From the NCBI GenBank assembly GCA_009760885.1, contig CM019692.1, forward strand, positions 56,162,964-56,226,963: DNA of 64,000 nt, read 5' to 3'. How positions within the stretch are numbered: position 1 is the stretch's first letter; every line of letters begins with the position of its first letter. The translations under genes and the position numbers were made by a program. Shown in pieces: positions 1 through 11,362 of the stretch. The DNA comes from Achatina immaculata (lineage: Eukaryota; Mollusca; Gastropoda; Stylommatophora; Achatinidae). The notes under the pieces were generated by a model. That model did not search any database. It was not told the DNA's origin and was given only the letters and a program-made list of their open reading frames with translations.

Positions 1-606
1 ATACTTACACAACATTTGTTTGTCCATGATGTCAAGATGTCTGCTGCTCTTTGGAGTCTCTGTGTAGCAACTGTCGCATATTCATCTGTACACCACATGA
101 CCAGATCATCTGCATACAGTGCCGCTTTGATTCCATAGGGAAGTTCCTTGACCAGGTCATTAATGAATACAAAGAATAATGTAGGCGAAAGGACTCCTCC
201 TTGTGGTACACCGTGTCGCAGAAGTACTTTCTGGCTTTTGTGTCCATCCATTACTACTCTAGCTCTCCTATTGTGTAAATAGGACTTTATCCAGTTGTAC
301 AGTCTTCCATTCACATTGCAGTTTCTTAGTTTCCACAGCAGACCTTTTTTCCATACTTTATCAAAGGCTTTCTTTAGGTCTATCCACGCTGCTAGTACAA
401 GGTTTTTCTCTTGGAATGCATCCTCAATCTCTTGAGAGAGATAAGTCACTTGATCTTCCGTACTGTAGTACTGCCTAAATCCTACTTGTTGTGGAACGAG
501 AAGGTTTTCACTTTCTAGGTACCATTTTAGCCTCAGGTCAATGATGCGTTCCATCGTTTTGCATAGGCAGCTAGTGAGACTGATTGGCCTGTAGCTGGAG
601 GCAGTA
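1..606 (-). mobile_element. Non-LTR retrotransposon RT fragment, open frame, runs off the left edge
   Basis: Read on the minus strand from about 606 down to the edge, one frame stays open without a stop. It encodes the core of a non-LTR reverse transcriptase. In order it shows SSYRPISLTS, the catalytic block AAWIDLKKAFDKVW, the GVPQGGVLSPTLFF block, and LYADDLV, which is the YADD active-site box. The fragment copies RNA into DNA in the intact element. It lacks an upstream endonuclease because its N-terminal side stops abruptly next to the hAT pseudogene at 606-621. The thumb and C-terminal parts lie outside the window. The block spacing suits the jockey/CR1-like group that often carries RNase H; the C-terminal remnant at 35470-35830 may belong to the same kind of element. 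That class is an inference. Confidence 0.85.
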
Positions 607-620
607 CTTTAGGCGCTAAA

Positions 621-2446
621 ATGGATCGATTTGTGAAACGAAAGCCTTAGACTTCGCACAAACTAATTGATAGTAGTGGCAGCGAAAGTCACTGTGATCG
701 AGACGAAGTTAACGTTGATACTTGTAAGAAAGCTAAATACGCTCGAAAATATGATGTGGAGTATATTAAGTACGGTTTCGTTCCATCAACAAATGACCAA
801 AATCTGCCAAAGTGTGTTATTTGTTTGCAAATCCTCTCTAATGAAGCAATGAAGCCGACGAAATTGCTGTCACTATCTAACTACAAGACATCCAGATCTA
901 CAGATTAAAACCAAAGAATTTTTCGAAAGTGAAGCCGAAGAATATAGTAAGCAGAAATAATTGTTAAAAACAAGAGCCACTCTCAACGAAAAAGCTCTTA
1001 AAGCATCGTACCTGATGGCCCAGAGAATCTCAAAATCAAAGAAACCCCACACGACTGGAGAAGATATTATCATGCCAGCCGCTGTTGAGATTTGTGACGT
1101 ATTGTTCGGCTCAGAATACGCTACAAAACTGAAAAGCATTCCCATCTCCAACGATACTGTACGCAGAAGAATATCTGAAATGTCCAAGGACATTGCCGCG
1201 CAGCTAACTGAACGATTGCAATCTATTAAGTTTTCTATCCTGTTAGATGAGTCAACTGACATGAGTCACGGCTGCTTGTTTATGTTCGCAATTGTTGGCA
1301 AAATAGTACGAAAGAGGAATTTCATTCTTTACAAGTCACTTCCAGCGAGAACGACGGCCGATGTTTTCGTGTTTTAAACGATTTTTTCACAACTTTTGGA
1401 CTGCAGTGGACGAATTGCTTCGGTTTTTTGCATCGACGGTGCTGCCACAATGACTAGCCGCAACAGTGGTGTTGTAACTCATATAAAGCAAGTGTCACCC
1501 GAGATTGTAGGCACCCATTGCATGATGCATCGTGAGGCACTCGCTTCAAACAAGTTGAATGAAACTCTAGGATCTGTACTAGAAGACTGTGTTCGGATTG
1601 TAAACTTCAAAAAAAAAAACAAAACCTAGAACAGTGAACAGTCGATTATTTGCTCAACTTTGTAGTGAGTCAGATGTAGAACACAAGCATCTCCTATTGC
1701 ACTCGGGTGTGCGTTGGATGTCCAGATCAAAAGTTATTGCAAGTGTGTTTGAGCTTCGTTTAGAATTGTTGTAGTTTTTCTGACAGAACACAATCTCGAC
1801 CTGGCAGGTAAGGTCGCTGATATTGAGTGGCTTGCCATGCTGGCACACCTTGCTGACATTTTTAGTCTTTTGAACAGTCTGAACATATCACTGCAGGGTA
1901 AAGATGCCAGTATACTCAAGACATACGACAAAGTTGCAGCATTTAAGAAGAAACTACGACTTCGGCGCACGCGACTTGAGAATAAATCACAAGACATGTT
2001 TCACTTGTTCTGTGAATTTATAGAGAGCAATGATGTTAATGGCGAGATTCTGGAAGGGGTTACTGGTGTAATAAAAGGGAATCTGATATCTCTTGCTGAA
2101 TATTTTGACAAATACTTCACGCCCGAAGACATTAAAGCGTACGGTTGGATTCGTAATCCTTTTCGGTGTGCTTTCTCTAGCGATCGCACATTACAAATCA
2201 AATTTAACGACCCCGGTATTGATATCTCTTCCTTTTGGTGCACTGTGTCGCTGGAATATCCGTTTTTGTCAGCCCTGGCGATGAAAGTTCTTCTACCTTT
2301 TTCAACAACTTATTTATGCGAAGCTTCATTTTCTGCACTGACTGTCATGAAGACCAGATATCGTGGAGGATGATCTTCTGGTGTGTTTGTCACAAATTCC
2401 AGCCAGAATAGACATACTATCCACTCGGAAACAGTGTCATCTTTAA
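621..2446 (+). pseudogene. Broken hAT transposase, ZBED5/SCAND3/FAM200-like
   Basis: The conceptual protein starts at ATG 621 (MDRFVKRKP, the usual start of this family) and ends at TAA 2444-2446, but several frames are needed to read it. Visible parts: a BED-finger half with CVIC, a frame break before its histidine part (RHPDLQIKTKEFFESE), KASYLMAQRISKSKKPHT, the first catalytic block LLDESTD near 1240, CIDGAATMTSRNSGVV near 1430 with the second acidic residue, [21 protein letters not shown] near 1700, and the C-terminal dimerisation region LCEASFSALTVMKTRYR near 2320. There are stops at 648, 901 and 958, an A-run frame break near 1615 and a small deletion near 2370. The family includes both transposons and domesticated host genes; this copy cannot make protein. 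Confidence 0.88.
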
Positions 2447-2559
2447 GGTAAATAAAAAGAACTTTTGTGTGGCAATGAATATGCAGATAAACATCTAGAG
2501 AAAATATTACATAATACTTTATACAATTAGATTTATACCATGCAAATATAAAGCACTTT

Positions 2560-2631
2560 ATTAGCGGGCCGCAAAAATGTTTGACTTTTAAATGTGAGCT
2601 GTGCAGCAAAAGGGTCTGAGGACCGCTGACC
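2560..2631 (+). repeat. Probable 3' terminal region of the hAT element
   Basis: After the transposase stop the sequence runs through TTAGCGGGCCGCAAAAATG and ends in GGTCTGAGGACCGCTG at about 2610-2625. Ends of this style (imperfect inverted repeats finishing in CCGCTG or CACTG) are typical of hAT elements. The matching 5' end would start CAGCGG and should lie upstream of 621, but it is absent there because the RT fragment begins only 15 bases from the start codon. Confidence 0.55.
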
Positions 2632-2639
2632 TAGATTGA

Positions 2640-3119
2640 ATTCGGTAGGAAAAATTCTATCCCTTACCTGGTGTGTTCTGTTAACATTATTTAGAAAAGA
2701 AAGTTATTTTCATGATGTTATGTGTCATGTACATTGACGACGAAGGCCTGCACAAAATTGGCTTCAGTAAGATCTACACATGTTAATTTGCATGTCTGGA
2801 AAAAAAACCGAGTGTATAAGAAGGTTTCAAGAATTGTTGAAGAAATTTACCTCTGAATGTAAAATGTATGAAGCAGGTTTACATGTCCTGTGCACCTACA
2901 TGGTTATGCTCACATTCTTGATCCACTGTTGTACACATGGCCACTCTCTCCATGTAAGCGCTATACTCTTCATCAAGGATGAATTGAAGTTATAGCTTCT
3001 TGATTTACCGACACTCTGTCTTGTATGAGATTTCCAAAGTGTCAAGCAGATGCAAGGGAGAATTTTTTACAAAACACATAAATGAAGGGTATCCTTCAAT
3101 ACTGATGAATGAGCAAATG
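2640..3119. other. No gene seen
   Basis: AT-rich spacer between the hAT end and the 24-bp minisatellite. Short open frames are present but show no recognisable domain and no codon pattern. Confidence 0.5.
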
Positions 3120-3121
3120 AA

Positions 3122-3325
3122 CATAGCGGTTGTATTCCTTCTTCGCATAACAGTTTTTATATTGCTTCTTCATACAACGATTGTATTGCTTCTTCACATA
3201 ACATTTATATTGCTTCCTCACATAACGGCTGTATTGCTTCTTCACATAATGGTTATATTGTTTTTTTCACATAACGGCTGTATTGCTTCTTAAAATAACT
3301 GTTATATTGCTTCATCACATAGTCC
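3122..3325. repeat. Minisatellite, unit about 24 bp
   Basis: About eight degenerate units of the pattern TATTGCTTCTTCACATAACG follow one another. It abuts the deleted mariner on its right side. Confidence 0.8.
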
Positions 3326-3810
3326 TTGCAGGTCGACGCACTTGTTGTATCGTTCCACTAGCTTTTTCATTCCTTTTAAAACGAAGCTTTAGAGCTTCAG
3401 GGCTGCTTCCGAATCCAGATTTGCACCGCTTCCTTAACCTTATCATCAGACATGAACCTAGGACTACATAGAGCCTTTTTTTTTAAGTGGACCGCAGATG
3501 TGATAATCACATGGCGTCAAATCAGGCCTCTAAGGAGGATGAGGATGGCTTTTCAGAGCCACAGTTGATGAGGCCACTGTGGTGGAACAAGACTGCTTTT
3601 GACAGCATTCCTATTCTTTGGCTGCGAATCACATGTTTCAGTTTCTCTCTAAGTTTCTCTCATCCTGGTTTTTTTTTTTTTACTTCCGTACTGAGCCATC
3701 ATCCTGTGGTGAATTTCTTCAGGTTTTACTCCCCTTTTTCGAAAGAAATCTCACTACAGTACATTGTCCAACAGTGGTTCAAACTCGCAAAGAAGCGTCC
3801 ATGTTTATCT
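3315..3810 (-). pseudogene. Internally deleted mariner-family transposase
   Basis: On the minus strand, pieces of a mariner/SETMAR-like transposase can be followed from about 3810 down to 3315. The N-terminal helix-turn-helix region reads VVRFLSKKG and, with a frame change, KPEEIHHRMMAQYGS. It then jumps directly to EKLKHVIRSQRIGMLSKAVL, which in the family lies just before the second catalytic aspartate. The third-aspartate block reads LTPCDYHICGPLK, followed by MSDDKVKEAVQIWIRKQP. The middle of the protein, including the first catalytic block, is missing, and there are several stops. The second-D block HDSARPHT is replaced by HHSG. It is a dead, MITE-like deletion derivative; I did not find its terminal repeats. 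Confidence 0.72.
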
Positions 3811-3829
3811 TGCCTAGGCTTTAGCTAGA

Positions 3830-4358
3830 CTAGTAAGGGTTAGAGCGCTACGCTGTGCGTGTTCGAACTACTCATAAAACTATTGTAAACGTACCGCGCC
3901 AGCTTCTATTCGTTGTACTTACCGGATAATTTTCAAATTGCCTTTACCCTCGTCTTCAAACAGTAATATAAAAATACAACGTTTAGAATTCGGCTAATAA
4001 AACTTTGAGTATGAATTATTTATACACAGTCAATACAAATGTACGAAATATTGGACTTGAATTCATATTTGGCTGAATAGTGACGAGATTCCAGTATTCC
4101 TATTCTAAATAAATACGTTCTGTTGCATTTGTATACATTTGTTAGTGCCCTTATATTTTTAGGTCACACTTTTGAGAAAGGGGTGCCAGCACCTGTCATC
4201 GATGATAACAGCTTGATGATGAGGTTAACGAAACTGTGCATACCTGGATTCGGAAGCAGCCGAAAAGATTCTTCTTCTGCGGAAAGAAACCAGGGGAAAC
4301 CTCCCAGATACCCAATTTTTTTTTAGACTGGGTTGACTTGGGTGCCAGTTGCTCCGAA
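3830..4358. other. No gene seen
   Basis: Spacer of ordinary composition. At 3836-3875 a stretch with GTTAGAGCGCTACGCTGTGC and GTTCGAACTAC resembles a decayed tRNA or SINE head, but it is too degenerate to call. Confidence 0.4.
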
Positions 4359-4553
4359 CCAGTGCACCATCTGATAGCTAAGCGATCACAGTAACCAGTG
4401 CACCATCTGATAGCTAAGCAATCACAGTAACCAGTGCACCATCTGATAGCTAAGCTATCACGGTAGCCAGTGCACCATCTGATAGCTAAGCGATCACAGT
4501 AACCAGTGCACCATCTGATAACTAAGCGATTACAGTAACCAGTGCACCATCTA
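4359..4553. repeat. Minisatellite, unit 36 bp, about 5.4 copies
   Basis: Units start at 4359, 4395, 4431, 4467, 4503 and 4539, each beginning CCAGTGCACCATCTGATAGC. Units differ by only a few substitutions, so the array is fairly young. There are no unique spacers, so it is not a CRISPR-like array. Confidence 0.95.
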
Positions 4554-5006
4554 GCCGTTTATTTCAAATAAATAATAGACTTTCAGGTCGCCCAACACTG
4601 TCACGAGATCTAACAGGAAACCGAAATGTAGAATGAGTAATTTATAACTTGTATCTATTACCTTTACATACATCTACAGCAGTGCAAGTCTTACATGAAA
4701 GAAGTATAGAATGTTACGTTTCTAATACAAATGTAATACTTTATATTGTCGCTTTCACCAGCAGTCCCAGGTTCGACAGAATATTGATACTCTGCTAATC
4801 AGACATCAAAGGGCAGGTAATGAAATTATAAAGAAGAAATTTTTTTAAAAAACATGTAAGGATGAAAGAGTTACACACAACACAAGAAATGTGCAAATAA
4901 CCTTAGGAGCTGTAAACTGGAGACAAAAGATTTTAAAAAAATCTTTTTAACCATTCTTTATATCTTCAGTCACGTTTGAATGATGTATTAAATCATGTTT
5001 GTCAGG
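4554..5006. other. No gene seen
   Basis: AT-rich spacer between two minisatellites with no recognisable coding or RNA signal. Confidence 0.5.
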
Positions 5007-5224
5007 GTATGCAACCTCAGCGTATAACATACATGGTATGTGACATCCTCAGCGTGTAACATACAGGGTAAGTCACGTCATCAGCGTGTAATGTACAGGG
5101 TGTGTGACGTCCTCAGTGTGTAACATACCTCAGGGTATGTGACGTCCTCAGCGTGTAACGTACAGGATATGTGACGTTCTCAGCGTGTAACATATAGCAG
5201 GGTATGTGACGTCCTCAGCGTGCA
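5007..5224. repeat. Minisatellite, unit 32-36 bp, about 7 copies
   Basis: Repeats of GACGTCCTCAGCGTGTAACA followed by TACAGGGTATGT. Unit length varies because of small insertions such as CTCA and AGCA. Confidence 0.9.
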
Positions 5225-7010
5225 TCTTTTAATTAAATCATTTCACTGGAAGCTCCACATGCAAATAAAACAAAGTCAATATGTACACTATCATATTATT
5301 GACAGCACCAGTATAATACTGACAAGTTGTGAACTGTTATTCTTGATGACTGATAGTAGTAGTGTTCTTTTGTTCTCTGATCATAACACATAGATGTTTC
5401 ACAAATATTACACTTCACTAAATCAAGTCCATGAAATGTTCCTCCATTTTTTTAAAATTGACAAATAAGATATTCGACCTAGAATTCACAACATCACTTG
5501 TATTAAGATGCAATATGACATACTCCTCGTTAGTTTCGTCGCTGAAGCACATCAATATCAAACTATCATATTCTACATGCAACATTCAAATTCACAATAT
5601 ATTACACTTGATACGTGAACATTTCCTAACTCAGCATTATATCAGATCTGAAACACGTGGTCAGTCAACTACAAGATTAAATCACTGTACTCGAAGTTTA
5701 AAACGTGTCAGTTCTTCAGGATCCCTTGAATCACTTGAAACACATCTTCAGTCTGTCCTAAAACTACTTCTGCAAAACTGCTTTTCTTGAGTATCTATTG
5801 CTCTAAGTTTCTATCTATTCAAACTGTTGTTACCTACGTCTTCTTTCTCTCTCTCTCTCTCGTGTCTTCTCTGGATTGTGTTCTCCTTCTGCTGTTCTTC
5901 TCCGATTGTCTATTCTGCTATTCTTCTCTTGTCTGGACCGGTCTTTATTCACTGACCGTCCTTGTTCCTCCGTCTTCGAGCTTCGTCCTCTGTCTCCTCT
6001 CTCCTCTACTTCTTCTTCTTCCTTCTTCGTCCCTCTTTGTTCTTCCTGCTGTCTCCTGTCTTCTTTTTATCTTCAAGTGCAGCTTGATGGATTAACCAAT
6101 AAGTATTTTGGCTCCACCATTCAGATGTCCACTGGTTCCTATGAGCGTTCTGATTGTCCGTCATTCAAACTGCCCCGTTACTTATATGTCGTAAGTCAAC
6201 TGTCCAATAGGCCACGCCTCTAAATATTTAATTGGTCAGCTTGCTGAGTTGGTCACTCCTTTATTTAAAAACCGTGTGCAGTCGCGTTCTAACGCGTGTC
6301 AGTCTGTGTCAGTTTCGTCTATACAATTGTTATTTACCTAAGTCATTATCTTGCTATTTGATGTCGGAGGTTTTATAGTTTCTTGCCTTTCATTGTGTCT
6401 GCCTTTTCTATTCGTCTTTTCTATTTTGTTTACTCATGTCAGCGTCCAGTCATCGCTTTGTTATCACTAGACCATCCTACTTTCTGGCGTCCTTCCTTTG
6501 TGTTACTTCTATGTCAGCATCACTCAGTCTCTTCTTTTTCTATTCACTTTTTCACCGTTTACTTTTGTCCGCGTCTTGTTCTAGTGTTATGGAAATTTTA
6601 TACCTTTCTCTTCCTTTTTTAATCTACTTTTCTCTGTCGCTATTCGATGTTACTATTTTCTTTACAGTATATTTTAATAACCATAGTTATTAATAACAAT
6701 AATAACAACTATAATCATTACTTGCAGGGCCATACTACACAGAGACACTGACGCTAGTCTTCGTCAAACAACTTATGTGGACGTAGGGACTGCCATAATA
6801 GTTCTTCGTTAGATATGCTAATATCAGATCCAGAGATTTTCAGTCCGCGTGCAGTGGGGACCCACAAGTGTGCAGCCAAGGCCGGCGTGTTTATGTGTCG
6901 GGAAAGCTTAAGAGAGGCCTGGGAAGAAGCGGATATAGACTCTTCCCATAAAAGGCTATAGCAATTTTTTGTCCTCGTTCAGTGTGCATGAAAGGTAACT
7001 AGGAAAAACT
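5225..7010. other. No gene seen; pyrimidine-rich stretch
   Basis: The top strand from about 5840 to 6660 is strongly C+T rich (CTCTCT, TTCTTCTT, TTCTCC), which creates spurious open frames rich in Ser, Leu and Phe. No protein family is recognisable and no transposon end is visible. Confidence 0.5.
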
Positions 7011-7021
7011 GGGTCACTGCA

Positions 7022-7198
7022 ATATCATTCAGCCTGCCATTGTGCGCATTGAGTTAAATTTGAATATATATGTATATATATGTATATATATAAATATATA
7101 TATATATACATATATTCAAATTTAACATATATATATATATATATATCACATATATATTCAAATTTAACTCAATGCGCACAATGGCGGGCTGAATATAT
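7022..7198. repeat. Palindrome: two 50-bp inverted arms around an AT-rich core
   Basis: The left arm (7022-7072) contains GCCATTGTGCGCATTGAG and TTAAATTTGAATATATATG. The right arm (7149-7198) is its reverse complement with about three differences. The core between them is (TA)n with a third short piece of the same motif near 7105-7118. The palindrome directly precedes the 5'-truncated RT copy that begins near 7196. Confidence 0.92.
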
Positions 7199-8545
7199 AA
7201 ATACCAAAAAAAGGGCAACCTTAGTGACTGTAACAACTGGAGAGGAGTAACCTTAATATCAGTTGTGTCAAAAGTATTTTGCAAGGTCATTTTGAATAGA
7301 CTCAAAGATATAGTGGATACTGCAATGAGAGAAGAACAAGCAGGATTTCGAAAAGGGAGAAGCTGTCTCGACCAGATCTTTACTCTCAGAATAATACTTG
7401 AAGAACATATTGAAAAGCAGAAACCATTAATACTGAACTTCATAGATTTTAAAAAGGCATTTGATAGCATACACAGAGATTCATTATGGAGAATTTTATG
7501 TCTATATGGAATACCATCTAAAATTGTCAACATCATTAAGGACTTATACAATGGATATGGTTGTGCAGTCAAGACAGAAGAAGGGATGAGTGAATGGTTC
7601 TAGATTGAAACAGGCGTGAAACAAGGATGTATACTGTCTCATTTACTTTTTGGGATTACAATAGACTTCATAATGAAAAAAATGCTGCACAGGTAACACA
7701 GGTATTGACTGGGTACATGGGACCCAACTAGAAGATCTTGATTTTGCTGATGACATAACTCTTATCAGTAATAATGTGAATTCCATGCAAGAAAAAACAG
7801 ATAGCCTATCTTCACTGGCTAGCAAAATAGGACTTGAAATTAACAAGGACAAAACAAAAATAATGAAAATTCCCATCAATCAAAATGGAAAAATACACAT
7901 AGAAGGGACAGATATTGAAGAAGTCAATCAATTTGCATACCTTGGCAGCTACATAGACCAGGATGGTGACACTAGAAAGGAAGTTAGGATCAGAATTGCA
8001 AAAGCAGCATCAATCTTCAAGAATTTTGAGAACATATGGAATTCAAAAGTTATAAGCACAAAAACCAAGTTAAGACTATTCAATTCAAATGTAATATCCA
8101 CCCTCATTTATGCATGCGAAAGCTGGAAAACAACTAAAGAAATAGACAAGAAATTAGACTCTTTTGAAAACAAATGCATAAGGAAAATACTCGGCATCAA
8201 GTGGAATGAATTCAAGAACAATGCAGAGATAAGACAGATGACTGAACAACAACCAGTCTCATGGGTGATCAGGAAAAGGAGATGGACATATGTTGGTCAC
8301 TTGATGAGAAGAAATGATCAGAGAATCCCAAAACAAGCTATCAAGTGGAACACAACAGGCCGAAGAAAAAGAGGCAGACCGCGTGAAACTCTGAAGAGGA
8401 CATTATTAAGAGAGGCCAAGTTAACAGGCATAAAATCCTTTGATGAGGTTGAAAGACTCGCCGAAGACAGGAAAAATTGGCGAACTACTTTGCGAGCCCT
8501 ATGTGACGTTTAACGGCACGGGAAGGATATAAGATATAAGATATA
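7196..8545 (+). mobile_element. RTE-like non-LTR retrotransposon, family A copy 1 (best copy)
   Basis: This is the longest family A copy and contains most of the RT plus the C-terminal domain; the endonuclease is missing. In order: CNNWRGVTLIS, EEQAGFRKGRSCLDQIFTLR, the catalytic block FIDFKKAFDSI, IETGVKQGCILS, LDFADDITLIS (the xADD box near 7740), the YLGSYIDQDG region, YACESWKT, GHLMRRND and the RKRGRPRETL basic motif. It ends at TAA 8511-8513, followed by a very short 3' tail of repeated GATATAA. Two lesions break the frame: TAG at 7601-7603, probably from CAG, and a one-base insertion near 7697. A third break lies near 7213. The layout matches RTE/BovB/SR2-type elements as known; clade assignment needs a tree. 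Confidence 0.88.
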
Positions 8546-8780
8546 CTCTGGAGCAGAAAAGTCCAGCTTGTGTGTTGTGGAATGTCTGTAGATACAAAGA
8601 TGATAATTATTAAGCATATGTACCTTAAGCAGAGAACCGGCACCAATAGTGAACAACGACATAGGTGCTTATCAGGATATAAAGCGAGGCTTAATGCAAG
8701 AGTGTGTACTGTAGTCAGATCTACTCTCATTACACTGTGAAAACACCAAGAAAGGCGCTGAAATTGCGAAAGAAACTAAA
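8546..8780. other. Spacer between two RT remnants
   Basis: Unassigned sequence between family A copy 1 and the family F remnant; no coding signal. Confidence 0.4.
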
Positions 8781-9475
8781 ATAGGAGGCTCTAATATCAT
8801 TAACCTGGCATACGAGAATGATGACACAGATCTCATAGAAAGTGAAGCCAATTTGTAGAAATTGTTAAAAAAGAAAAAAAAAAGATTATTGAAGAAGGCA
8901 GTAAAAGAGGACTAGAGCTAAACATCAGCAAGACAGGAACAGTGGTAATGTCAATAAAGAATAAAGATCGAAGTACAAAACATCCTTTCAAACAGGAAGA
9001 CTCTGACATAGGTGCATACATTCAGTTACCTTGGACTGATGACAAGTGCACAAATGAAATAAATTCACGAATAGGCAACTTCTAATAAACATGAAGACGA
9101 TACTAACAAATAAGAAAATGTCCCGAAAAGGTGAGGAAAAAGAGTAATACAGTGCTATGTAGAGTCAAAATTGCTATATAATTTGCGAAACTTTAACAGT
9201 CAACAAAAAAAGATGACAAATTGGAAGCAACAGAGGTGTGATTTTGAAGAAAGATACAAGAGATCAGACGCCCCCCCACACACACACACACACATCCCCT
9301 CCCATATAAAAAAAATGGAAGAGGTCCTCAAAGAAGTTTCAGAACATCTAAAAGTAATTAAAATCATAAGAAAAAGATAGTCAAAATTTCTTGGACATGT
9401 CATGAGAAGACAAGTTGGAGAACATAATAGTCACTGGAAGAAAACTCAAGGGCAGAAGAAGGAGAGGAAGACAAT
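8781..9475 (+). pseudogene. Decayed non-LTR RT remnant (family F)
   Basis: Fragments on the plus strand resemble the end of an RT. Near 8790 INLAYENDDTDLIESEA is a corrupted LxYADDTxLIAES box. It is followed by GSKRGLELNISKTGTVVMS near 8905 and KTILTNKKMS near 9095. Near 9385 the line FLGHVMRRQ and a basic tail GRRRRGR follow in another frame. Stops and frame breaks are frequent and a CA-repeat interrupts at 9275-9292. The order matches that of families A, B and G, but its sequence is a separate, older family. Confidence 0.7.
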
Positions 9476-9565
9476 GAGAAAAACATCTCAGTTGACAGAC
9501 CAAGTGCCATGGAAAAAGAACAGCACCTGGATCGCACAAGATGTCCGGCACGACTCATAATAGTG

Positions 9566-9805
9566 ATAATTGTTGGGGAAGGTCCACAGAATCAATTCAC
9601 TATTATCAGTGTTGGAGAAGGTCCACATAATCCATTCACTCTTATCAGTATTGGAGAAGGTCCACATAATCCATTCACTATTATCAGTGTTGGAGAAGGT
9701 CCACATAATCCATTCACTATTATCAGTGTTGGAGAAGGTCCACATAATCCATTCACTATTATCTGTGTTGGAGAAGGTCCACATAATCCATTCACTATTA
9801 TCAAT
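9566..9805. repeat. Minisatellite, unit 39 bp, about 6 copies
   Basis: Units of GTTGGAGAAGGTCCACATAA plus TCCATTCACTATTATCAGT repeat with few differences. Because 39 is divisible by three and the unit lacks stops in several frames, long repetitive open frames appear on both strands. They are a side effect of the array, not genes. Confidence 0.95.
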
Positions 9806-10312
9806 GACTATTATTTAAAAGTCTGGTTATTATTGAACATTACTCTTGCGCTCGGTCGGACAAGTGTTGCAACTGACTAAACAGTTTCATTTCTTTTCAG
9901 CACCTGTTTGTTTCAGTTTCAAGAAGCTCTGCTGTAAAAACTTTCGCCACTGAGGACCTAGCGTTTGTACTTTGTTTCACGTGGAGAGAGGGGGATGAAG
10001 TGGTTACTTGAGTCACTTGAATGAGAGCTGTGTTATCGTTCATTGTCTGGCAGCTGTTTTCAGCGTTGTCTTGGGCAGTCAAGTTTTAGTTCCTCATTCT
10101 AGTTAATTTTTTAGATTCAGGACTTTGAACTCGAGAAGGGGGGGGGGGGGGGGGAGTGATCTAAAAGTCAGTACTTGACTCCAGGAAAAAGAGAACGGAT
10201 TAAAAAAAAAAAACTGTGGTTGGGGGTTGGGGGGGGGGGGTGGAGCACGCATGAAGAACTCCCACTGACGATAAGACTCATGGACACAACAAACCAGTAT
10301 ATTTGTCTAGAT
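9806..10312. other. No gene seen; two poly(G) tracts
   Basis: Spacer with long G homopolymers near 10139-10154 and 10211-10222 and an A-run at 10201-10212. No domain or transposon end until the hAT terminus at 10313. Confidence 0.5.
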
Positions 10313-11362
10313 CAGTGGTTCCAAACTAATGTTTCGTGGAACCCCAGGGTCTACAGAAACTGAATGTGTGTGTGTGTAGGGGGGGGGGGGCAATAACAAA
10401 AGCTGAATGTTCTTCTTCTTCTTTTTTTTTTTAAATTTCCACAGTGAAACGTTTAACAGCTGATCTTTCGGGGAGTCCTGTGTCAGGGAACGAACCTTTT
10501 TTTTTTTTTTTTGTTCACATTTAAGAATAGGAAATACTGAACCAGACGTGGAAGCGTATTTTTCGAAATTAAATGAAGCGTGACTTCTCTCACCATATTT
10601 GGGTTTGTTAGCTGGCACACGTTTCATATTCTGTTAATTTGTCAGAACAAGTAGGAATGTTACTTGCCGTCTTTTTTTTTTCACCTACACTATTGTCGTT
10701 AACCAAGTTAAGACTATTCAATTCAAATGTAATATCCACCCTCATTTATCCATATGAAAGCTGGAAAGCAACTAAAGAAATAGAAAAGAAATTAGATTCT
10801 TTGAAAACAAATGCATAAGGACAATACTCGGCATCAAGTGGAACGAATTCAAGAACAATGCAGAGATAAGACAGATGACTGAACAACAACCAGTCTCATG
10901 GGTGACCAGGAAAAGGAGATGGACATATGTTGGTCACTTGATGAGAAGAAATGATCAGAGAATCCCGAAACAAGCTATCAAGTGGAATACAACAGGCCAA
11001 AGTAAAAGAGGCAGACCGCGTGAAACTCTGAAGAGGACATTGTTAAGAGAGGCCAAATTAGCAGGCATAAAATCCTTTGATGAGGTTGAAAGATTCGCCG
11101 AAGACAGGAAAAATTGGCGAACTACTTTGCGAGCCCTATGTAACGTTTAACGGCACGGGACGGATATAAGATAAGATAAGATTGTCATTTTGAAAATTCG
11201 CCCAGTTTGGGCTGTATATTTTTTTCTGTAGTGTAAAGATCACTCACGTTTTTTGAAAAAAAAAATCTTTCCCGTCTAAAACATAAAAAAAAGTATGAGG
11301 GTCTGTGACTGGATTTTGATACAGCAGGGGGTCCGCGGGTTTTGGTTGTTTGGGAAACACTG
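10313..11362. mobile_element. Non-autonomous hAT-like element with 8-bp TSD
   Basis: The left end begins CAGTGGTTCCAAACTAATG at 10313. The right end finishes GTTGTTTGGGAAACACTG at 11362, giving imperfect terminal inverted repeats CAGTGGTTCCAAAC and CAGTGTTTCCCAAAC. The flanking 8-bp sequences are GTCTAGAT (10305-10312) and GTTTAGGT (11363-11370), six of eight matching, as expected for a worn hAT target-site duplication. It has no transposase. A family A retrotransposon fragment is nested inside at 10701-11180, so about 570 bp is original. Confidence 0.82.
10701..11180 (+). mobile_element. Family A RTE-like fragment, copy 2, nested in hAT
   Basis: This copy starts at the equivalent of the RT thumb (TKLRLFNSNV region) and keeps the C-terminal domain with GHLMRRND, SKRGRPRETL and the final RALCNV before a stop at 11148-11150. 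It then ends in CGGATATAAGATAAGATAAG. The short sequences ATTGTCGTT (10692-10700) and ATTGTCATT (11181-11189) flank it exactly, an 8-of-9 target-site duplication. The first part has a one-base deletion near 10800, so only the last 92 codons are open. The direct flanking repeat shows a 5'-truncated retrotransposition event. Confidence 0.9.

Noticed and set aside
3768..3785. hAT end CAGTGGTTCAAACTCGC
   Set aside because: It lies within the mariner N-terminal remnant and has no partner end.
3836..3875. tRNA-like fragment with GTTCGAACTAC
   Set aside because: No credible box A spacing or arms; too short.
4359..4553. CRISPR-like array of 36-bp repeats
   Set aside because: Units are head-to-tail without unique spacers, no cas genes, and the context is eukaryotic.
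7054..7572. 172-codon minus-strand frame
   Set aside because: Antisense shadow of the family A RT plus the palindrome.
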